Shown: piece after piece, positions 1 to 12,600 of the stretch | Position numbering within the stretch: position 1 is the stretch's first letter | How the letters are laid out: the number at the start of each line of letters is the position of its first letter | NCBI GenBank assembly: GCA_021399445.1 | Contig: JAJTUQ010000006.1 | Location: 310,001-374,000, forward strand | Reading direction: 5' to 3' | DNA: 64,000 nt | Origin: Xylogone sp. PMI_703 | Taxonomy: Eukaryota > Ascomycota > Leotiomycetes | The notes under the pieces: generated by a model | Seen by the model: only the letters and a program-made list of their open reading frames with translations | Told to the model about the DNA's origin: nothing | Databases searched by the model: none | Made by a program: the position numbers and the translations under genes

Positions 1-354
1 ATCCGTACCTTGCTTGCGTGTCGAGGTGCGCGCCATTTGACCTTTTCCTGCCTTTGCATCCCAGCGCCCCATTCCCCTGGAAGTTGACCTTGGATTCCGG
101 GATGCTTTAGGCAACCGAGTAAGGCCCGTGCGGGTCGGCACTCACAGAGCTGCTATGGGTAATACGCTGCCCCTACCTTGCCTATGCGTGAGCAGGGTAA
201 AGGTAGTCGAACGTAACCATTGAGTATGTGTGGGCGGGCGAGAAACTAACGCGTCGACGAACGCGCCGAGCCCTTAACTATGCGAGCTGAGCAGTAACTA
301 GCCCGCGGATATTCCTTACAATTTGACTACCATCCGGTCATTCAATCACTAATT
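1..354. other. Left-edge non-coding stretch
   Basis: This GC-normal stretch has no ORF that I can assign. It lies directly upstream of the decayed DUF3505-type gene and may be its former promoter. Confidence 0.4.
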
Positions 355-3087
355 ATGGATCAACCCGATGTGCTTTTGAGAACTGGTTTGGAGTTCTGCT
401 TGGAAGGGCCCGCCATCATCTGCCGCCCGTGTCAATTTGCCATTGCTGCCACCGCCGATAAACTTCATGGCCATCTTCGTGATCGACACCATGACGTTTC
501 GCACCGTCGCGCCGCTGTGGAGCATGTTCAAAGTCTTTATGCAGAAGCCGACCCGGCTTGTTGTCTTCCCAGGCCGGACCGGTCAATGTGTATCCGCTCG
601 CTTACTATTAATATATAATGGATTTATCTGCCTGCGATATGCAGCTTCAAGACTCTCAGCGAGATAACAATGGTCCGCCATTTGTCCCGTGAGCATAAGC
701 TTCCAGGGTCCAATCCGTCGTATGACGCATTATATCGTGATGCTAAGCTTCAAACATGGCTACCAAGAAATAGAGCTTCGTGTTGACCTCATCGTGGATG
801 AATTACACTCAATGGGCTGCTCGCTACTACCAAGGCGCTCGTCGGGACATCCTGGTCAACATCACCAAGATTCGTGCCCGCTCTGGGCCAGGAACTCCCG
901 ATTGGCCGGTACAATGACGAGGATTTAGTCAGCCCAGAGCAGGATGAGCGGAAGATATTAATGCTGATAGCTGCCACGGACCGTGCTTTTGACAAGTACG
1001 AGGAGACATTACGCCGCACCAGCCGGCCTATTCTTTGCTGGCTTCACACCCATCACGGCACACGATTTACCCGAAACCCCTTAAACTTTTATTGAGAGAT
1101 GCAAGCCGACAGAAGTATAGACGGTTATGGAAAAAGTTCATTGTGTTCATCTTCCGTGCGTACCGCATGGCTCGGCGGCTGCGGAAAGAGGTTCTAGGGA
1201 TACGATTCAATAAGGAGCAACTCAGGCAGCTGAAAATCGTCTGGACAGATCCATCCTTGGATTTCGAGACCTGCTACGGGGAATACATCCTGACCGCGGA
1301 CTGCGAGCAGGGCTATAGCAGTGGCTCTGATGAAGATGAAGAAGAAGAGCAGGGGAGGAGGAGGAGGAGGAAGAGGAAGAGGAAGAAGAGGAAGAAAATG
1401 CGGGAGGGGAAGGAGAAAGGAAGAGGGAAGATTTAGGAGCGGGAAATGAAGATTATCCAGAAACGGCCAATGTCAAAGTGGATCCATTGGCCGAGCTAGT
1501 CTTTCGGTTAATAAGCATTTTCTTCACTACGGAGGAATTCATAGATGGCGATCCAGGCTCAAGCTTGCTGGTATATTTTAGTGGTGTGCTTGGCATCCGT
1601 GAGGATGGTCTTACGTTCAAGAGAGCGAAGGAGTTCACACCGATCGTGGCTGGACTCATTTACATGCAGCGTCTCCTTTTCCTCGAATATGCTCTGCCAC
1701 ATCGTAGGTACGCTCATGTAGGTTACGACCACCGACCCAAGTGGAATCATCTGGAACGACTCAACTTGGTTCGCCTTCGGTACATGGTTCTTGGATCCAT
1801 GAGTCCGCTTGGGGAATTTCTAAGCCTCTTGCACTGTGGACGAAAGCTAGCTCGTCAAGATCCCCCAACTTTCTTTGTCCGCTGGGGGCTAGGTGACCAG
1901 ACGTTACACTATCATGATACATCCATCACCATGGACGAGTTCCACATGCTCACCCACCGAGTTGTCAAGATCGCAGGGGACCTATGTAAGGAGCTCATGT
2001 ACGATTGGCTACCACAGGTAGACCTCCACCAGGTGAAAGATGACTTGCGGAACCGGAAAGTGGGATTTTCTTTCGTCCGTCATCCTGACAACCATCTATC
2101 AGAAGCCTATTTAAGTCTGTGTACGAAAGCCTGCACAGCTAAGCTGAACGGTCTCATGAAACACGGAACGTGGGATCGTCTGGCTGGTACCCAATATTTG
2201 GCGAAGAAGGAAGCGTTCCTAAGGACTCTTTTAGCCACTATGTACATTACGGGCGGCCAGCGCCACGCGGTAGTGAGATCTTCAGTATTGATCATTGCAA
2301 TGGAGCGTTCGATGAACGCGGGGTCTATGTATATGACGGGTTCATGGCATATCTGACCCGGTATCACAAAGCACGAGCAACTACAAATTATGAGTTCTAT
2401 GTGATGCGTTACCTCCCACTCGAGGTAGGAACGGTTTTGTTCTATTACCTTGTCTATATCCGGCCCTTTTCGGAGATGTTGGCAAGGGAGATCGGTCTGG
2501 TGGAGGAGGACGTGCAGAGCAATTATCTCTTCTGTTCTAATCAGGATCCCACGAAGGTCTGGGGATCTGGGATTCTCACAGAGACTCTTCGAGACATTAG
2601 TGAAGGGGTATTCCAAAAGCCCATCGGTGTTCGGCTCAACCGGCAGTTATCTATCGCAATCACTAATAAGCATGTTCAATGGATCACGAAGCCCTTCAAT
2701 CGCCACGACGACAAGAGCGCTACCGCCGACAGCAACGTGGTCTTTGCCTGGTAAAGTTGCCATCGCCCGGCCCAACGTGCGGAGAACTATGCCTTAGACG
2801 GGGCATTTCCTACCTACTTGCAACCAGCCCTACTTACTATGTATAAGCGGGCTTCCATTGAATGGCATCGCTACCATGGTCACAAAAGTCGGGATTTACC
2901 TTCGTTAGCGAAGTCAGAGAGGTCATTTAATCCAGCCACTCCAATGACTGCTACAGAAGAGCGGGTCATAATGTTCTCCAGGCGTGCGTCGCATTGTGCC
3001 TTGATAAAAAGGAGGGTCGTCGATGACTGCAGTCGCAAGGAGTCTATTCAACGGCCCTCGAAGCGACGCCAAGCCTGCGAGTACTAA
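355..3087 (+). pseudogene. Decayed DUF3505/OrsD-type, RecQ-linked fungal protein
   Basis: Conserved blocks of one large fungal family appear in order on the plus strand but in different frames. An N-terminal CxxC...H zinc-finger-like block (ICRPCQFAI..., about 355-500) resembles the DUF3505/OrsD N-terminus. A middle block follows (about 1035-1330, then 1478-2250, with YFSGVLGIREDG, RHPDNHLSEAYLS and MYITGGQ). Next comes the core APRGSEIF ... LTRYHKAR ... MRYLPLEVGTVLFYYLV (about 2255-2750), then ENYALDGAFPTYLQP ... SIEWHRYHG (2782-2890). At least three frame changes (near 1100-1450, 2260 and 2750) and in-frame stops break it. The Glu/Arg/Lys-rich stretch at 1330-1430 is low complexity. Base composition is normal, so decay came from indels and point changes, not strong RIP. 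The RecQ helicase domain common at the C-terminus of this family is not seen. The family call is by motif recall; the function is unknown. Confidence 0.7.
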
Positions 3088-3250
3088 TATCCGTACTCTA
3101 TTGGCTTTGGATCACCAAATCTTGAGCCTGTTATCCAAAGCTATCAAGCCCTGTCAATCTAAAACCAAAGAAAAAATACCACCAGCGATCACGCTCACAA
3201 GCGAAGCGAACAAAACTGGGTATAGGCGGTTCGATACTTATGTACTCTGT

Positions 3251-3514
3251 TGTCAGAGCTCTGCGAGCGCAGAATGAGGGGAGGCTTATAGGTAGAGTAG
3301 CAGAGCACAAGAATAGTGAGATCCTGGCGTACAGGTAGCAGCTAGGTAGGCGGCGGTATTTCAAGAATTAACGATCACTTCAACTTGATCTCTGAACCTC
3401 TGAATCTAAGGTGGAACCGCTCCATTTATACTCGTAGTGAGTCTAGAAACTCCCTGATGGAGAGAAGCTATCTAGCTACCGGTCACGGGATAGACACGTG
3501 ATTTACCTCTGACA
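3251..3514 (-). repeat. LTR-like sequence, possible solo LTR
   Basis: A 264-bp segment begins TGTCAGAG and ends CTCTGACA, so its ends are an 8-bp inverted repeat of the TG...CA type. Read on the minus strand it has a TATAAAT box (near 3425-3435), as an LTR promoter would. I find no convincing flanking target duplication and no second copy in the window, so this stays tentative. Confidence 0.35.
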
Positions 3515-3655
3515 CCTTAGGATCACTACTTAGGTGCTATTTTGGTCTTGAAACATGAATATAAGTGCTTCGTAAAAATAAGCTTCTTTCCGGGTGCTAG
3601 TAGATTCTATACGTACACCACATATCATTATCGAATTTAGGTGATTGAGGCTTTT

Positions 3656-4319
3656 TCAGTTCCAATCTCCCTCTATCATCTTAAGTATATCATCGCATCT
3701 GTTGTGTTCCTCGCACTCTTCATCAGAATCGTAGTATCCGTATAAGTCATCAACCCAATGGTAACTTGGATCGAATGGACGGGCTGCGTAATGTTTGGCA
3801 TCTGCTTCTGTATATTATTAGTTTAGGATGCTTAGTAGTAGTAAAAGCTTACTTACCCTTTTCGAAGATTTCTCCCAGATCTGTTTTACCTACTATAGCC
3901 TGAGCCGGTATGCGGTGAAGGAATAAAAGTTCATGAGTTGATGGATTAGTAATGCTCAATCTGACTTTCATTAAATCTAAGTCTAATGGGTATGCGTCAG
4001 TTGGCAAGTTCCTCGTATCTATCTGATAAATGTAAACCTGAGAGGATGTTCTCTCTCGTTGTTTCGCCCAATTACGAGCATGTCGCTCGTCACTAAAGAC
4101 CGATAGAAAGCAGCTTGGTTGGCGGTTCCACCAGTCAAGATGTGCCTCGACTACCTGCTTTAGCTCTAATATGTTGCTGATTATACGCGTGTTATCCGAC
4201 GCAGTAAGATCTTTTGTGTGTGGATCTTGCCGAGATTGTGTGCCCGAGTGTATCACCTTCCAAAGCATGTTTGGAAGATGATTACACTTGTAAGCGTGGA
4301 GGTTGAAGGGCTCAGCCAT
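3656..4319 (-). CDS. DUF7587-type fungal protein, two exons
   Basis: Exon 1 runs from 4319 down to 3857 and exon 2 from 3807 to 3656, around a 49-bp intron (3808-3856, GTAAGT...ACAG). Joined, they give about 204 residues ending in TGA. Without splicing the frame stops just inside the intron. Residues 17-145 fit the DUF7587 pattern: LWKVIHSGTQS near the start, then HLDWWNRQPSCFLSVFSDE, HARNWAKQRE, VYIYQIDTRNLP and LLFLHRIPAQAIV. Exon 2 adds an acidic, aromatic tail. The family is common in Pezizomycotina and has no known biochemical role to my knowledge. The gene looks intact and shows no RIP-type stops although the AT-rich island starts about 400 bp away. The start is the first Met of the open frame. 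Confidence 0.72.
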
Positions 4320-4699
4320 ATCTTTGAAGACGAGGGTATTTCAGCGACAGTGAATCGCCGTAGGTTAGGGCAGAATGGAACAGCACTTTCAATTATAGAT
4401 TGTATAACACGTAGCTTTATTCAACTCTACAGTCAATAGATTACAGTTATTCGCACCCACAAAGTGGCGTGATCGCTTTGGCAATATTTGATTCGTCACC
4501 AGCGTCTGATGTTTAATGAGGTATCAACTAAATAGTGGAATCTATACTATTGGACAAGCCCGAGTATTGCTTTTTCCCGCGGTTGACAGCTAAGCAACGT
4601 TCAAACCCCTCTACTCAACTCATAACCTATGCTTTCTATCTTAGATCAACATGAAACTCGGACCATATCTTAGTTATAACGGTGTGGGGTACGAATGTA
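4320..4699. other. Transition from gene to transposon island
   Basis: No gene is seen. The first part is the presumed promoter of the DUF7587 gene; the AT content rises toward the transposon island. Confidence 0.4.
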
Positions 4700-4858
4700 C
4701 TCTTTGGTCAAGGAAACCAAGGCTTTATTCCAGGAATCAGACTTAAACAACAAATGAGAAGAGTTTATCAAAGAACTAAGAATATAGTTTTATAATAAAT
4801 AAATCTATATATTATAGTCTTTAGCCAAGAAATTTGTTCAATATTGTCACGACCCAAG
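4700..4858 (+). mobile_element. Fragment of Gypsy pol plus LTR start, target of element A
   Basis: The stretch from about 4705 to 4844 matches the element A pol region near 17750-17885 (shared features include the CTTTATTCCAG-like motif and the ATCTATATATTATA run). It is followed by TGTCACGACCCAAG, which matches the terminus of the LTR at 24336-24942 read in reverse. This is an older fragment into which element A inserted. Confidence 0.55.
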
Positions 4859-4863
4859 GTTGA

Positions 4864-5218
4864 TGTCACAAACCAGTTAGGATTACTGAAGGCCTGAGGC
4901 TCAGCAGGCGAAGTACTGCACAGAGAACCTGACGTAAAGACTAAGGTCACGTGACATGGATCATTGGGATCATTAGGATCATTGCGATGATCCAAAGGAT
5001 CCAGATAATCCAAGTTAATTCATAGTCTATATAAACCAGATAGTTACTTAGATAGAAGCCTCGTGCTCAACTTACAATACAGATTGTTACTCATACAATT
5101 GTAGCTATGATCATATATTATATTACACTGATCCTTGAGCTTTCAGCAACCTCCTTACGACCTAATATATACTTATACGTATTATAGGACCTAAGTAAAA
5201 AGACTTAAGTTTGTAACA
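4864..5218 (+). repeat. 5' LTR of element A
   Basis: The 355-bp LTR starts TGTCAC and ends TAACA. It contains a GATC-rich block (about 4965-5005) with ATCATTGGGATCATTAGG-like repeats, a TATATAAA box near 5028, and the conserved GCCTCGTGCTCAACTTAC downstream of it. It is only lightly mutated, whereas its partner at 19773-20127 is strongly RIP-mutated. Confidence 0.85.
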
Positions 5219-5265
5219 CTTTGAGCACCATCTTAGAGAGATTAAGATCAAGTGCCCCAGACGCC

Positions 5266-5484
5266 ATGGCAAGCCAGCAAGCAGGCCCTATATCAAGGAT
5301 AAAGTACACGGTACCAGGCCTTGTGCCAAGTCTTGTACTAACGCTAAACCTATTTCCATCGGACAACGATAATGACGAGGAACGAAATAGCTCACGAATT
5401 GTTCTATCACCCAAACCTCCTAAGGTAACTATGCTAGCCAAGTTCAACGGAGAAAGATTTAAGTACAGAGCTTTCAAGATGTAA
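5266..5484 (+). pseudogene. gag N-terminus of element A
   Basis: An ATG at 5266 opens a 72-codon frame (MASQQAGPISRIKY..., ending KYRAFKM) just after the 5' LTR. The same start and sequence occur in reverse orientation in element C (about 39680-39860). The rest of gag to about 6500 has many in-frame stops. The product would be the capsid polyprotein; this copy is dead. Confidence 0.6.
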
Positions 5485-7457
5485 GCTTACTTGTTCTTGA
5501 AGTTCAACAAAGTTATGTTTAAGAATAGTTAAGATTATATGTTCTAGGTTATCTTGTACCTGGAAAGAGATATATTCAAACTTGTGTTATCATATATAGA
5601 AAATTTTTATAATATTATCGAAAATAAAAAAGAAAGATAACAAGAAATGATTAATTTGTTAAGAAGTTTAGAGAATTTCTGGAAAGAAATGGATTGACTG
5701 TTTGATAACTCAAACGAAAAGTAAAAAGCCTTAAGATAGTTAGATAGACTTAAATAGTTAAGATCAGTATAAAATTATAATACAAAGTTCTGTATATTAT
5801 CTCTTCAAGTAGACTAAGATAATAAAGTCTTAATGTACTGTTATAAAGAAAGTTTTAAAGATATAATAATAAACAAAATAATATAGTTAAAATTAATTCT
5901 AAAAAGTTTAGAAGAATTTATAAAGAAAGTTATAAAGATAAATGATTATTAATGAAAAAGATATTAAATAAAGAAGAATAAAGTAATAAACTAGAATAAC
6001 AAAAAGTAAAGTTTCGAAGATAAAAGCAAAAAATCTAAGAAAGATTTTAATGTTATAGACTAAAAAGTAAATATAATTTTTAAAAAAGATTTTAAGAAAA
6101 GAAGAAAGTATAACTTAATATTAGAACAAAGAAAAAAATATAAAGAGAAGAACTTATACTTTAAATATTATTTACTTAGATATATGGTCCATGAGTATAA
6201 CAAAGACAATAAGCTCAAGAACAAATAAACTAACAACATAGAAAAGGTAAAACAAAAACTTGAACATAAAAAGAAAAATAAAGAAATAATGTTTACAGAA
6301 GTTAATATGGTAATTATCCCGGAAAACACAAAAGTTATAGAATGAGAAATTATATAAACAGAAATAAAGTTTAAAGTAAAACAGAAATAGTATACAATAA
6401 GATCAATGTTTATTAGCTCAGAACTATAGCCAAAAGACAATAAAGACTTGTCGGTAAACTAAATCTTATATAAGTATTTAGTATATAAATTAGAAGAAAA
6501 AATTATTACAAAAGATGATTTAGGAAAAGAGTAAAAGAATAATAAACCAAAAATATATAATAATACTTTAGAAAGTATTCTAGCTTTAGAATTTATCTAA
6601 AAAGTATTCAGATAAGAGCAAATGCCAAAGGCATTAGCAAGGACATTGAGGGATATTATTAAGGACATACCCAAAGAAGTAAAGGATTAGTTTAAAACGT
6701 TATCAGAACTAGGTCTTAACTGAATCACGAAAAGCAAACAACCAAGATTAGCGTTAATGACTAAAGAATTATATAGACTGAAAAGAAATCTTGAGTATAT
6801 AAAAGCTTCTGAGGCAGGCAAAAGAGTAATATTTATAAGAATCAAGGAAGACTAAGAAGATTAACATAGAATATAGTCTATAATAAAACATTAACAAGAA
6901 TAAATAAAGTTATATTTAGTTAAGAATGAGATTATAAGTTTCAGAATGATTATAAAAGTTATGTCCAGATTTTATTATTACTTAAGCTTGAATTTGTTAT
7001 AGACAAGAGTATTATATATTATTATATTATTAATAATAATGTTATTAATATAAAAAAACCTTTTTAACGTATGAATAGTATAAATAAAAATAAAGTATAA
7101 GATTATATAGACTAAAGTTATATTTAATAATAAAAGGTTTTACTATGAATTATATATATTATATTAAAGTTATAAAATAAAAAAGTAATATAAATTTGAC
7201 AAAATAATCAATTTTTGGTATAAAGACAATAATAAAGAAGAATATATTAAAATTAATGTAATTTTTGGAAATTCTCTTTTGATAATGTTTATTAAGCTAA
7301 AAAGACAAGATTTAACGATAATATTCGATAATAGTAATATGATCAACTTTATTATATCTGAAATAATCACTTGATTAAGACTGAATACCAGAGTAAAAAG
7401 AAGAAGTTATCTTATCAGGATAATAGATAAATTAAGTATTTCTTCTTAAGTAGAAAT
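5485..7457 (+). pseudogene. Remainder of gag and start of pol of element A, RIP-degraded
   Basis: This very A-rich stretch is open in no frame for long. A recognisable segment at about 6620-6850 reads (through stops) as ARTLRDIIKDIPKEVKD and LALMTKELYRLKRNLEYIK, typical of the region before the Gypsy protease/RT. It ends at the GAAAT duplication where element B inserted. Confidence 0.5.
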
Positions 7458-7691
7458 TGTTAGGGGATGGGCATCCCGGGGTAGTTGACAACAAATCACA
7501 GGCAAGACGAAGGGTGTGTGCAAGTATCTCTCATGTATTCCACAAACTAAATCTTATCCTTTATATCGTTAAGCTTAAGTTTTACTTTATACTGTATAAT
7601 AGTCACATGAATGTCCTAGGCGAGGTCCTTTCGCTAGGGCTGCATTCTCCCCTGGTAGGTATAATACCCCCTTTACACCTGGCCCTTAACA
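7458..7691 (-). repeat. 3' LTR of element B (left)
   Basis: TGTTAGGGGATGGGCATCCC... to ...CACCTGGCCCTTAACA, 234 bp. It pairs with 15525-15758. The 3' half of both copies is nearly unmutated although the internal element is heavily AT-shifted. Confidence 0.88.
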
Positions 7692-8483
7692 TTTATCTCC
7701 TCTCCTTAAGACTCTTGTCCTCAAGAGCTAGACATAAGAGCTTTATATTCAGTTCCTTTGTATGATATATAATTCTGTAGTATAACATTATAGAAATAAT
7801 ATATATAAGCCTTAACTGATAACTTATATCTCTTTTTCTCTGATAGGATTTTAGCCGTAATATCCTTTTATGTCTTCTGGTTGTCCTGCAGAGACCAGAC
7901 CATTAATGTATTAATAATATATAACTTAACTATTACCCTTTATTCCTGTGTATAAAGGTGAGCTTTTTTTATGTACGCTAAAATAATGGATTTCCTGATT
8001 TGGATAATAACTTTATAATATAATATATACTTTATTATTATTCTAGATCAACAGATCAAAGAATTCAATAATCCTTTTTCATGATTTAGTTAACTTTAGT
8101 AATTCACTAATTATATGTACTAAATCACTGACTACCTAGCTTACTTATAAATACTTTTGATTCTTTCTCTTTTCTCCCTTTTCTACTTTGTCCTTAACAT
8201 TTTTACCTGTAATAGAGGTAAGTATTCTTCTTTCTCTTTATAGTCTCCCCCTCACTTTTCTACAGTATTAAATAATATATTTGTTCTTTTTCGAGTTATT
8301 TTTCTTACTTCTTCTTCAAATTATCAGTAATCTAGTAAATTTTCACTTTTCGTTTTTTTTTCGAATTATTATTAAACTTTCTTAACTTTCTTTATTTAAT
8401 TTAGTTTTGATCTTAAGACTTTTCATCTTGTGGATATCTCTCTTTTCTTAGCTTTAGCTTTATATTGATATGTCAATAATATA

Positions 8484-9348
8484 ATGGCTATCCTTTTTAC
8501 CTTAAGAGATCTTGGGCTAATTATTGTTCTCCTTTTATATTTATACTGTCTTAAATATATTAAACATTTGGCTAAAACTCTTAACTTAATTTACAAAAAG
8601 GTCACTGAGTTTATTAAATATAAAGTCTATACTACAAAATACAAAAACTGTCTTTGTATCCTTAGAAAGTTTCATGTATGTATGAATATATTAATAATTC
8701 TCTCTGATTATACTACTCGTCATTTTCGCTTCTAGCCTGAGTTAGATATAAAGTAAGCTTTTTTCACTAAATGTATAAAGTTATTCATTAAGTATTGTAC
8801 TTAGTGTAATGTCTGGGTATAAGCCCTAGGGAATATTATAACTATCAGACATTCCTTGGATAAGCTTATTTGTTTTATTAAAACTTTTATTGATATGTAT
8901 TATATAATTATAAGTTTGTTTGTCTTATGTGCCTTCTTCTTCTAGTTAATGTCTATAGAACCAAATGGACAATAATAATTTCTGGTCATTCTCTGAGAAT
9001 GATAATAATAAAGATAACTAAGTCTCTGTTCTTAAATGTCATTATACCAAGACTGTACTAACTCTTTGCAATAGATCTTTTTCTTCTCCTACTCCAAATC
9101 CTTTAACTATTGTTGTAAGTATGACTTCTACTGGTCCTACAAGTGCTCTTGCCAATATAACAAAAGGCCTTGTCACCTCTAGTGTGCCCTCTGTTGTATC
9201 TGTGTCCAGTACCTTCTCTCTTCTCCTAGGAAGTAATGATGACTTTGATCCTCTTGTTAATAACTTAAGTAATTCACAGGATGATGTCAGTAATAATGAC
9301 TTTCTCTTTGCTCTGGCTACTCCTTCTCGTAAGTATCACTGTAAGTAA
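8484..9348 (+). pseudogene. Antisense ORF region in element B
   Basis: This sequence lies downstream of the element B pol but on the opposite strand. The clearest part starts at ATG 8965 and runs to 9348 in one frame with a single TAA (from a likely CAA). It is rich in Ser, Thr, Asn and Asp, with FWSFSENDNN near its start and FALATPSRKYHCK at its end. A second open frame (8484-8735, different frame) contains several Cys and a TTRHFR motif. GTAAGT sites around 9330-9360 could be splice donors. No family is recognised. It could be an accessory gene of this element or a captured host fragment. Confidence 0.35.
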
Positions 9349-9639
9349 TGATCTGTAAGTCTTTCTCGGAGAGTCTTTATCAGGTTTTTATAAGTTATTT
9401 GTTAGATTTTTCATTAAGGTTTTTTTACTAAAGTTTTACTAAATTTTTACTAAATTTTTTACTAGGTTTTATCATAGTTTTATGTTAAGTTTTCTTGTTA
9501 TAAGTTTTTGTAAACTTTATCTAAATAAATCTCATATGTTTTCGTTCCTTTTTCATTAATATTATAGCTTATATAAATTTATTCTTTTCTTCTCTTGGTA
9601 CCTTCTCATACTTTTGTCTATACTTCTTAAGTTCTTCCT

Positions 9640-12600
9640 GTATATAATATAAATAACTTATCAGTTCCCAGGTATTTTCTTTTGGCGGATATTCTTTCTA
9701 TTTTACCAGATAAAGCTTTTCTTTCTTTATATCCTCATAGGTTAATATGGATTTTACTTCATATTCTTTGTCTTTATCAATAATCTTCCCTTTTGGAAAC
9801 TCTAGTATAACACCAGGTTATATATAATATAATTCTAAGAATAATACATAAAATACTAAATATATTCTTATGTTTAAGGATATCTTTACTTTATATATTA
9901 ACCTGTTATTTATTACTTTAGTAATTTCTAATAGTCTTAAATACTTATCCGACAGTTTTTTGTTCAATCTTCATTATCACAAATTCTTCATAAACATTAT
10001 AACTTACTGACTTACTTTAAATATTATAGGTTTTCGTTTTTTGTCATAATATTTCTTTTATACTTTAATAACATTGTATTATCACTTTATTATTACCTTC
10101 TTTTCTTCTTTTAATATCTTTATTCTTTTGTACATAGTTATTACTTTCCCCTTTGAGATATTGTCCTTGATATCAAACTAGATTTGTAGGTTAAACTTAT
10201 AGAAAGCTTTAAACAAAGTTAATTATGTTAAACTATAAATACTATTATTATATGTGAACTCCATGAGTACTAACTTCAAGGCCCAGTTATCTTGTTTATA
10301 CGAATAGAATACCCAGAGGTAATATTCTAAAGTCTAGTTTTATACTTTTGTCTGTCCGTCAGTTTGTAAGTAAAATATCATCGAAAACTATCTTTGTATT
10401 TATAAGTAAAAGTATACAGAGACCTAGAATTTATTAATAAACTGTAGTCCTTTATCGGAGACTATACCTTCTAGTGTTCTGAAGTCCTTGATAATATACT
10501 AAATGAATAAGTCTACTAATTAAAGAGCTATAATCATTTTCTGATATAATATATATTATATTATTTTTAAATATTTATCAACAATAACATAATATATATC
10601 ATAAACATTATTATTCTACTTATTAAAGGGTAAATCTGTGATGAAATCTATAATAATTTCTTTTTATAACATTGTGGATTATAAAAAGGATACTAATGTC
10701 TTATATAATACATAGCATTTTACTTTTGTTCTTTGGTACATAATATAAGTACAGATTTAAGACTTTATATCTTTGTTAATATTTGTCCAGAAATATTTCT
10801 TCTGGATTAACTATAATGTTTTATTGAATCCTAGGTATTTTACTATTGGGGTATTATGACATATAATCATTATTTTTATTTTAATAACTTTATTATCAGG
10901 AATATAAATCTTTCTTCTATATTTGAGAAAATTAATCTAATCTATTCTTTAAAACTGTTCTTCGTCTTTGATTTATTACTATTCCTGGCTTATTATTTCT
11001 TTGACTATTTATTTATCTAAGTTTTAATTTTCAATCTTGTCTGAGGTCTTTACCTTATTATTCATAGTTTTTGTGTTAAGTCTTTTGAGGTTCTTCTTTT
11101 TACTTTTTCTTATAACATTTTGGCCCTCAAGGATTAACTTACCCTGAGGCTTACTTTGCTTATGGTATCTCGAATCTTTTTTGATAACTCTAGTAATATT
11201 CTTCTTTCTCCAAATAAACTTTTATCGTTGGTCTTACACAAAAGTGTTCTTTTGCTAAAGTTCACGAATTAAGTCAGCCATTAAGTTTATTAATACATTA
11301 TATATTGTTTCAAGTGTTTTGACTAAATAAATCTATATTCATGAGATGAGATGTTTATAACTACTAGTCTTAGCGATAAGCTTAAACTCTCCCTGAGTTA
11401 TGTTATACCTAGTTATAGCCTTAGTACTTTGTACAGCCTGATCTGTACTTGTTTGTATATATGTTAACCCTGGTTTGTACTTAAACCTAGAATATTTACT
11501 TTTTTAGTATTTTGCTACTTCCTCGCTATTACAACTTTATGTAACAACAGAAATGAAGTCTTCTTGAGCTTCTCTGCTTGTTAGCCTTTTCTCGGCTTCA
11601 TCGTTGCCTTACTGAGTTGACTTTAACTCATGACTCCTTTAGATCCAGCCCTCATAACCTTTCTCTCGAACTTCTTTGCTCGTTAGCCCTTCTTGGTTAT
11701 CACAGTTACTTCTTTGGGTTAACCTCAGTGTACGACATCTTTGTACTTAATCACTGCTCGACCATTTACTTTCATCATTCTGAATATTATTCCTTGGACT
11801 TAAGTTTAATGTTCTTGTGTTATCCTCAAGTCTTAACATTTCTTCAATCTTGACATATAAAATTTTCTTCAGTTTCTTTCTTAAGTTCAGCATTAAATCC
11901 TTAATCACTTCATTTGCTTTTGGCTTATAGTCTGAACACCTTGATAGTATATCAGCAAAATTACTCTTTCTTGACCAATGTTTAATCTTAAAGTTATATT
12001 TAATCAACTTCTGAATTTATTATACTTACTTCTTATTAGGTTTCTCTTTATCTATAAAATACTTTAAATTATTATGATCAGTTTTGATTATAACTATCAT
12101 AAAGGTGTAAACTAAGTAATACCTTTATTACTCTAGTATAATTATAATAGTTAATATCTCCTGGTCAAGTGTCTTATATATTTATTATACAAAGTCTAAC
12201 TTCTTCGAATAAAATATGATAAGGTACCATCAGGATTATTCTTCTTCTTTGACTAACTGGGATAATATTTTTCTTATAACATAATTAAACATATTAATCT
12301 TTAGCATAATTAGTCATTTTAGTACATAATATATCAGTATGAACATTGTCATAAACATTTTCTTAAGTTCCTCGAATATGTCTTTCGCTTTCTTATCGAA
12401 TTTGAGTAGCCTTATCTTTTTTCTTTTCTTTATATTTTTCAAGAGATTAATTAAAAGTATAATAATCTTTAAATAATTCCGAATAAACCTTTAATAAAAG
12501 TTTACAAATCCCAAGAACATTTGGATATCTTTATATAATATCAGGGTTAATTAGTCTATGATTATAACCATATAACTCTTCTTTATTAATATATTGTCTG

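Noticed and set aside
5205..5477. Minus-strand 90-codon ORF in the element A 5' region
   Set aside because: It is the complement of the gag start, which is conserved in elements A and C with the ATG at 5266.
6168..6440. Minus-strand ORF predicted to be hydrophobic (membrane-like)
   Set aside because: It is opposite an A-rich gag region; composition artefact.
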